Source: Brassica napus
Taxonomy: Eukaryota; Streptophyta; Magnoliopsida; Brassicales; Brassicaceae
Assembly: GCF_020379485.1 (NCBI RefSeq)
Contig: NC_063435.1
Coordinates: 2,418,001 to 2,482,000 of the forward strand
Reading direction: 5' to 3'
Length of the DNA stretch: 64,000 bases
The number at the start of each line of letters is the position of its first letter. The stretch's first letter is position 1. The position numbers were made by a program, and so were the translations under genes. The notes under the pieces are model-generated. The model was not told the DNA's origin and searched no databases. It saw only the letters and a list, made by a program, of their open reading frames with translations. Positions 55,125-64,000 of this stretch are shown piece by piece.

Positions 55125-56336
55125 TCGATTTCTGAAACACAAGAAAGATCGTGTTCTTTTGAATGTTTTTGATTGTTTCTTTTTCTGTTTATCTGTTTGT
55201 TTCTTTCTTCTGTTGGGACAATTGTGAACGAAAAAGTGGGTGTAACAGAAAACTGAAAGACCGCCAAGTGCGGACTTGGTTTTATTTATTTATTTGCATT
55301 TTTTCTCTCTAAATTACCATGAAAAAACTGGAAACAGAAATGTAAAACTTACTTTTTATCTTAACAAACTAACAAGTTTTTTTTGCATGTAGAACAACTC
55401 TAATGCTGGTAATATACCATACGACCACGTAAAAATAAGACTATAGGGTAGATACACATGGTTATCGACTTTTCGTGCTCTCAATCAAGATGCGACTAAC
55501 GTTCACGATGTCTAATACATGATCTCCACTTTACAAAAAAAAAACGTTATCTAATACAGAAAGTATTGGGCATTTTTTCATCTCTAGCCACGACCGTTCT
55601 CTTTCCACTTATTCACACATGGAAATGAGACAAACACGTGTTCTTTAAAATTTCAGAACTATTGACCATCTAATGGCTAATTGACATATACACACTTGCC
55701 AGAATGTAAAATCAACGTAAAGTTGAGAAGGATAATGAAATGTTTAATGAATATAACCGAATTGTGTTACAGCACTAGTTACAACAATTCTCATCTTGAT
55801 AATGCTATGATTCTCACATGTTGATTTATGATCAGTTATATGCCAACCACAGTTTTCATATTAAGAATTGTTTGCAATTATTTTTTTCATTTTGCATACC
55901 TGATTACTGAGTAGAAGGATCATTAAAGCATTATCATCAATCAGTTTCTAAACACATTTTTTATATATCTGGAAGACTGGAAGTAATTGAATTATATAAT
56001 TAAATTTTAATTTTGTAAATATAGTTATTCCATTTAATTTAAAATCTTCACACTTTTCAAATAACCCTTCACATTTTTATAGTTTTAAAAGAAAAATCGA
56101 GACTACATTTTTCACTTTTTCTTCTTACTTTTAATTTTTTTTAATAAAAGTTTTTTTAGAAATTACAAATTAGAATGCACTAGCTCCATGAATGTAAAGC
56201 CCATAGAAGCCCATTTGATAAGTCGGGAATAGACCGGTTCGGTTTAACTCTCGATAATTCCGCAGCTGGTTAAGGCAAAACCGTTCTTCTTAATCGGAGC
56301 GAATTAGCGACTGCGATCGGAGAAGAAGAAGAGGCC
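55125..56336. other. Divergent intergenic region
   Basis: AT-rich. At 55510-55557 a 9-bp repeat, TCTAATACA, flanks CACTTTACAAAAAAAAAA-type sequence, a weaker example of the poly(A) scars. No gene is seen. The 5' UTR of the next gene includes AGAAGAAGAAGAGG just before its ATG. Confidence 0.5.
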
Positions 56337-57163
56337 ATGGGAATCTCCCGAGCTCGCTCAAGCACCGTTTGTATTCTTCTGTTACTCTCGCTGAGCTTAT
56401 TCCCCTGTGCTTTCTCTAAATCTCCTCGTCCCATATCCGTAAGTCTCTGTGTTCGAAACTCAGTCTAAGCTTCGTTAGAGTATGCTAAAAAGGCTGACTC
56501 TGTGGGATAAATCAATATTTGTAGGATGTGGAGATCAGGGAGAAGAAGAACCAATGCTATGCTGATATAGATAGGTGAATTTAGCTTTGATTCTTGCTAA
56601 AGTCTTTTTTTAATTAAGATATCAAGAACCATTATTGTAGGATAATTTGCTAAGCTTGTTACCCTCAAAGCAAAGCTTTTACAATGGTTTATCAAATTAT
56701 TAGCTCATTTTTGTTTTGTGGAAAACGAAAACAGTGGGCTATGGGGTTGGCAATGCAAAGCTTCTGCTATTGCTAAAGAGAATTGTGCGCTGCGATGCCT
56801 TTCTCCGGTTTGCTATGAGCTCATCTATGAGAGTGATCCAGTAAGCAGTGTACAACGATGATTCTGTAAATGATGCTTCCTTTTTGATGCATTTTGTGTT
56901 CTTTTGTTGAGCAGCTTGAGGAAGGTGAGAAAGATTTGATTAGGAGCCAAGAGTACAAATATTGTATGTACAAGTAAGTTCTAAAACATCATTACATATC
57001 TCTTTCTCATTGGTTATAGTGTAGGAAGGACGAAACATGATGAGTGAATATATTAAGTTTGTTTGTTCATTGAATCCACATGAATCATCCATCTATACTG
57101 ATCTGTTTTTGCAGGTCTTCGCTCGGGGAGAGCCTAGATGGTGTTCGTGGCAGCTTTTTATAG
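56337..57163 (+). CDS. Small secreted Cys-rich protein, DUF4787 type
   Basis: Exons 56337-56438, 56525-56574, 56735-56840, 56915-56973 and 57115-57163 give 121 aa. Residues 1-27 are a signal peptide (MGISRARSSTVCILLLLSLS, LFPCAFS). The mature part has a conserved Cys pattern: NQCYAD, GWQCKAS, ENCALRCLSPVCYELIYES and YKYCMYK. This fits the DUF4787 family found in plants and animals, with unknown function in the secretory pathway or outside the cell. The Arabidopsis counterpart is probably At5g17610, judged from its place before augmin subunit 7. All introns are short and canonical. Confidence 0.85.
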
Positions 57164-57530
57164 AACCAAAGGCAACACAAGAGTTTCTTTATTTGTGCTC
57201 TCTTCCATGTTTGTAAGACTTCGATTTGTTTCAAACGCTAATAATGTAAAAGTTAAAATTGCTGTTTTTGTAGCTTATAGTAGCATTCTGCGTAAATTTA
57301 TGATTTTGTAGCTTATAGTATCCACAGTTGTGTAGCTTTACACTAACTAGGCAACACACGAGCAGTAGAAGCGATGAAGAAACTCACTTTTAGATTTGAT
57401 TCGATTTGTTTAAACAAACTTGGCAACACATGAGAGAAAGAGGTAAAAGCTGTTGTGATCAAAACACACTCCTAAAGTGATTTCTAAAAAGTAAACAGAA
57501 GATATATGTTCGAGTAATCATCCGTGACTG
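57164..57530. other. Convergent 3' flank, DUF4787 gene and AUG7
   Basis: The 3' UTRs of two convergent genes. A repeat of TTTGTAGCTTATAGTA (57270 and 57305) is present. No gene. Confidence 0.55.
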
Positions 57531-60555
<3,025 letters not shown>

Positions 60556-62202
60556 ATGAAAGGGGCAAGTGTCAAGAAGAAAACCTATGTGGTGAATGAC
60601 GCTGGTGAGGCTGAAACAGTCGGAGGAAGCGGGAAAAAAAGTGGAGGAGACGGCAGTGAAGATGGAGCGTCGATTCTTGGCGAGATGGGTGATGACATGC
60701 ATACGGAGGATGGGGAAGAAGAAGATGAAGAAGGAGGAGAAGAAGGAGAAGGGAAAGAGAAGAGGTCAAAGCTAGATGAAGGCTACTTCGAAATCGAAGC
60801 TATTCGCCGTAAGAGAGTTAGAAAAGTAAGTTCATTTTCTTCTTCTTCTTCTTATTACAGCAAATGTGGTTTTAAGATTAGTATATGTGACCCTCTTCAC
60901 ATTCTCTACATTGTTCATTTCTTACAAATGTGGTTAGAATTTGAGTATTCTGATTTAATGGTGATTTTACTAGCTTTAATGTTTTGATATATTCTTATTG
61001 ATCATAGGGGAAGGTGCAGTATCTAATTAAATGGTGAGTTTCTTCAAAATCAATACTCAAGTTTCATTTTTAAGTCACTGTAACATAATGCTTTTTTTTA
61101 ATTGACATATATTGTGAAAAGGCGGGGATGGCCTGAAACTGCCAACACATGGGAGCCTCTAGAGAATTTACACTCTATTGCTGATGTTATTGATTCATTT
61201 GAAGGAAGGTTAGTGCATATCTTAATCTTAATGTGAGCAGTTACATATGGTATACTAATTTGCTTTTCTTTGTATCAATAGTTTGAGGCCAGGGAAGCCT
61301 GGTAGGAAGAAGAAGCGCAAATACGCAGGTCCTTATTCTCAGCTGAAGAAGAAGCAGCAACGTTTTGGTTATGATGCTGCTGAGAAGTCTGACTCTTCTA
61401 CATCTCTTAACAACTCTAGCCTCCCTGGTATTCGCGGTCCACTCGACCTCAGTGGCTATGTAGCCACCACCAACCAAGGTGAAGCTAACAGTGGGAGTGT
61501 TGGTATGGTCAGACGAGTTAGTTTGAAGGAATATGATCCGACGCTTAATGAGTTAAGGGGACCAGGCATTGGTTGTGAAGGTGATAGTGTAAGAGCAAAT
61601 GGGTTTCTCAAGGAGTTTGATAAGAACAGTGGTTTCATAGGTGCTAAGCGGAGAAAGTCTGGTTCTGTGAAAAGATTCAAACAAGACGGAACCACAAGTA
61701 ACAACAACAACAACAACAACCACACTACATATCAGAATCTGACACCAGATTTAGACTCTTTTGGTAGAATGGTAGAACCACACCTCAATAACAATCCGTC
61801 TCAGAAAAGCAAAGCGGAGGAATTTGACATTGTGAGGATCATCAAGCCAGTGAGATTCTCTTCATCTATAACAAACAATGTACAAGACGCGTTGGTGACC
61901 TTTTCGGCGTTGAGGTTTGTCTGTCTCTTTGCACTTTGGTCACTTTTTTCACATTTGAGTTCATACTTATTTGGCTACTTACTACTCATAGGTCTGATGG
62001 GAAGGAAGTAACGGTAGACAACAGGTTTCTCAAGGCTCACAATCCTCTTCTGGTAAGGTTTAATCTTTAGAGCTTTTTCTTTCTGCATTTTTACTCATAT
62101 GGAATAGTTCTAAAAGCTTTCCTATTCTGTGTTTTTTTTTTTTTGTGACCCCAGCTGATTGAATTCTACGAGCAACATCTCAAGTACAATCCCGAAAGAT
62201 AA
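60556..62202 (+). CDS. LHP1: LIKE HETEROCHROMATIN PROTEIN 1 / TERMINAL FLOWER 2
   Basis: LHP1 binds H3K27me3 and supports Polycomb silencing of floral and developmental genes in the nucleus. Exons 60556-60825, 61008-61033, 61122-61208, 61282-61914, 61992-62052 and 62155-62202 give 374 aa. The N-terminus has a strongly acidic stretch ([18 protein letters not shown]). The chromodomain starts at [20 protein letters not shown] and continues [20 protein letters not shown], with its aromatic cage residues Y/F, W and W. A long basic linker carries nuclear signals ([22 protein letters not shown]) and a poly-Asn run. The chromoshadow domain is at the end ([20 protein letters not shown]... to [20 protein letters not shown]). 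Matches Arabidopsis At5g17690. Confidence 0.96.
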
Positions 62203-62426
62203 GAATTTGTTTGTACACAGCACTTTGTAGGTAGCAAAAAAGATTAGAAGATCAACGTGTAGAGTCGAGGTAGTGGCAAGTTGTTTTTTTATCTTCTCTG
62301 GTTCGTTATTGTCACTTAGACTTGGTGCTTTTCTTGAGCTGAGATTTTGTTAAACTTGCATGTTCAAAGATCAAAAAATATATATATCTAACGCATGAAT
62401 ACAAAGTTACAGCAAACCAACAACCT

Positions 62427-64000
62427 TCACTGTGGTGTATCAATCAGTTGATGTAATTTTGAAGGAACAGGAAGAAACTTGATCTTCTTTGGATTTGGTT
62501 GCTCCTTATGCAAGTCATCAGGTCTTCTTTTCGGAACCCCTGCTTCATCTAATTCTTCCAAATCAGGATCATGAATGTTCTCATTGTCGTCATTAGAGAA
62601 CTGTTGTGAGGAGGATGAGCTTTCATGCTCCTCTTGTAACATGTCTTTAAACGTTATGAGGTGCACTGCACACTTTTTAACCTCTACCAGCAGGTTAGTA
62701 GAAGAATCTCCGTTTGTGTTTTCGATCGAAAATTCAAAGAAGACTTCGTTGTAAGCTCCCATGGACATGCAACTTCTGCTGAACAACAGAAGATGATCTG
62801 ATCCAAAACTCATGTTTGCGAAAGCTTTTGGATCAGGATACCATAGCTCATCCATAACAACCAGCTCTTGAGCATCATCAACCCTTTTTAAGATACAAGA
62901 GCAACGTATCTTGAGATCGTTCATTGAGTACTCTCCATCAACTCCAATCATGATGCATGCGGAAAATCCCAGAATGTCAGATGATGGTTGACGTATTCTC
63001 AAGGAAGATCCCATGGCTTGGTGATTGAAACAAGATGGCACATCTCTTCCAGGAAAATAAGAGTGTTCTGGTTTTGCTGCATCTAGCTTCATGTTACGGT
63101 GGATGAGAATCTGTGCCTCTTGATCCAGTTTGTAACAGTTGCTCGCTACAAGCTTGCGCAGACAACAAGGCTTGAAGCAGCCTGAGATACTCACTAGTGA
63201 TGTGCAGCCATGGGCGTAGATATACAAGAGACGCCGTGGAAGGTCATCAGGCAGTGCTTGAAGTCTCTGACAATTGTTAACATCCAGTCTGCTCAGCCTG
63301 GTGAGTCGTCTGATGCTCGCGGGGATGTGTTCAAAGTTGTTACCACTCAAATCTAGTTCTGATAGACTCCACAAGTTACCAATACTGTTTGGGATCTCTA
63401 TCATGTTCATGTTGCTTAGGCACAGCGCTCTCAAGTCATTAAATATTGATAAGTGAGGACATAGAGAATGCAGACCTTGTGAGGTATAGAAGCTATTCCC
63501 GATTGCTAAAACTTGCAGACGTTCAAGTCTTGCAATAGACAATGGTGCTCGTCTTATCGCTGTTCTTCCAGCTTGAAGCACCTCGAGAGCTATCAAATTA
63601 CCAATGTTTTCAGGCAGTTCTTTGATGCTGGTCCTTTCCAAATCAAGCCACCTCAAGCAGCTCATTGTCTGACAAATCTCTGGCGGAAGGCTCTCAAGTA
63701 CACAACAGCCAGAGAGCTTGAGCTTTTCAAGTGATCTTAACTCAGAAATGCTTACCGGAAGTGATTTAAGTTTTTCATTTCCTGAAATATCCAAGGACCT
63801 AAGCTGAGAGAGATCACAGATTCTTGCAGGAACTTCATTAATCGATGTCTCAGATATACGCAGAACTTCTATGTTCTTGGCAAGGCGAGGGAACTCGTTG
63901 ATGTTAAGGCAACCAGACACTTCAAGCGTTTCAAGACATGTGAGGCTCAGTAATGAGTCCGGGAGGTTCTCAAGATGTTTGCAACCGTTCAAACTCAGTG
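62427..64000 (-). CDS. TIR-NBS-LRR disease-resistance protein, 3' part (runs off window)
   Basis: At least 521 C-terminal residues in one exon, continuing past the window edge. Leucine-rich repeats fill the first 270 residues (CLETLEVSGCLNINEFP, LRSLDISGNEKLKSLP, LSELDLSGNNFEHIP). A post-LRR jelly-roll/C-JID domain follows (YFPGRDVPSCFNHQAMGSSL, ILGFSACIMIGVDGEY, VKKCAVHLI). The end is acidic then basic (RRPDDLHKEQPNPKKIKF), a possible nuclear signal. The sequence matches the C-terminus of Arabidopsis At5g17680 closely. TNL proteins recognise pathogen effectors and trigger EDS1-dependent immunity; no effector is known for this one from sequence. TIR and NB-ARC parts are not in the window. Convergent with LHP1, 224 bp apart. 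Confidence 0.92.
   Translation of the reverse strand, partial: LSLNGCKHLENLPDSLLSLTCLETLEVSGCLNINEFPRLAKNIEVLRISETSINEVPARICDLSQLRSLDISGNEKLKSLPVSISELRSLEKLKLSGCCVLESLPPEICQTMSCLRWLDLERTSIKELPENIGNLIALEVLQAGRTAIRRAPLSIARLERLQVLAIGNSFYTSQGLHSLCPHLSIFNDLRALCLSNMNMIEIPNSIGNLWSLSELDLSGNNFEHIPASIRRLTRLSRLDVNNCQRLQALPDDLPRRLLYIYAHGCTSLVSISGCFKPCCLRKLVASNCYKLDQEAQILIHRNMKLDAAKPEHSYFPGRDVPSCFNHQAMGSSLRIRQPSSDILGFSACIMIGVDGEYSMNDLKIRCSCILKRVDDAQELVVMDELWYPDPKAFANMSFGSDHLLLFSRSCMSMGAYNEVFFEFSIENTNGDSSTNLLVEVKKCAVHLITFKDMLQEEHESSSSSQQFSNDDNENIHDPDLEELDEAGVPKRRPDDLHKEQPNPKKIKFLPVPSKLHQLIDTPQ

Noticed and set aside
60572..60769. Leu/His-rich minus-strand frame
   Set aside because: Antisense of the LHP1 acidic GAA-rich stretch.

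Overview
This is plant nuclear DNA from a Brassica-type crucifer. It has spliced genes with GT-AG introns and AT-rich intergenic DNA. A 79-aa polcalcin is of the Brassica pollen-allergen type. From memory of Arabidopsis locus order, the conserved genes run in the order of the At5g17440 to At5g17690 block: LUC7, HIPP21, At5g17460-like, polcalcin APC1, MEX1, a chloroplast phosphohexomutase, a DUF4787-type secreted protein, augmin subunit 7, LHP1/TFL2 and a TIR-NBS-LRR gene. Several expected neighbours are missing, such as the DELLA gene RGL3, as expected after polyploid gene loss.

Layout. 1-315 is the 3' end of a Helitron. 0.4-19.5 kb is a conserved gene block: LUC7 (+), HIPP21 (+), a mitochondrially targeted acidic protein (-), polcalcin (+), MEX1 (-) and phosphohexomutase (+). 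19.9-33.3 kb is a large Helitron carrying two RPA1-like genes, a Rep/helicase gene and an antisense gene fragment. 34.5-46.7 kb is a tandem cluster of five F-box/FBA genes (two intronless and open, one spliced and open, two pseudogenes); a sixth, truncated copy lies at 53.7 kb. Around and between them are a reverse-strand Helitron, a Tourist MITE, a Harbinger MITE and a CACTA terminus. 47.1-52.5 kb is a PIF/Harbinger element with three protein genes, inserted inside a MITE. 53.3-54.2 kb holds a LINE fragment and a long inverted repeat. 54.6-64.0 kb is again conserved: a two-membrane-span protein (-), DUF4787 (+), AUG7 (-), LHP1 (+) and the 3' part of a TNL gene (-).

The conserved genes serve unrelated housekeeping roles: splicing, metal binding, starch export, spindle assembly, Polycomb silencing and immunity. 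The middle 34 kb is an accessory insertion zone built by mobile elements and F-box tandem duplication. The sister F-box copies serve as natural empty-site controls, so many insertion boundaries could be read directly. A recurring pattern is a set of 12-28 nt A-rich insertions flanked by 11-18 bp direct repeats, which look like aborted LINE insertions.

I recognised no rRNA, tRNA, CRISPR or bacterial-type operon. Exon boundaries were placed by hand from GT/AG signals, reading frame and remembered family sequence.
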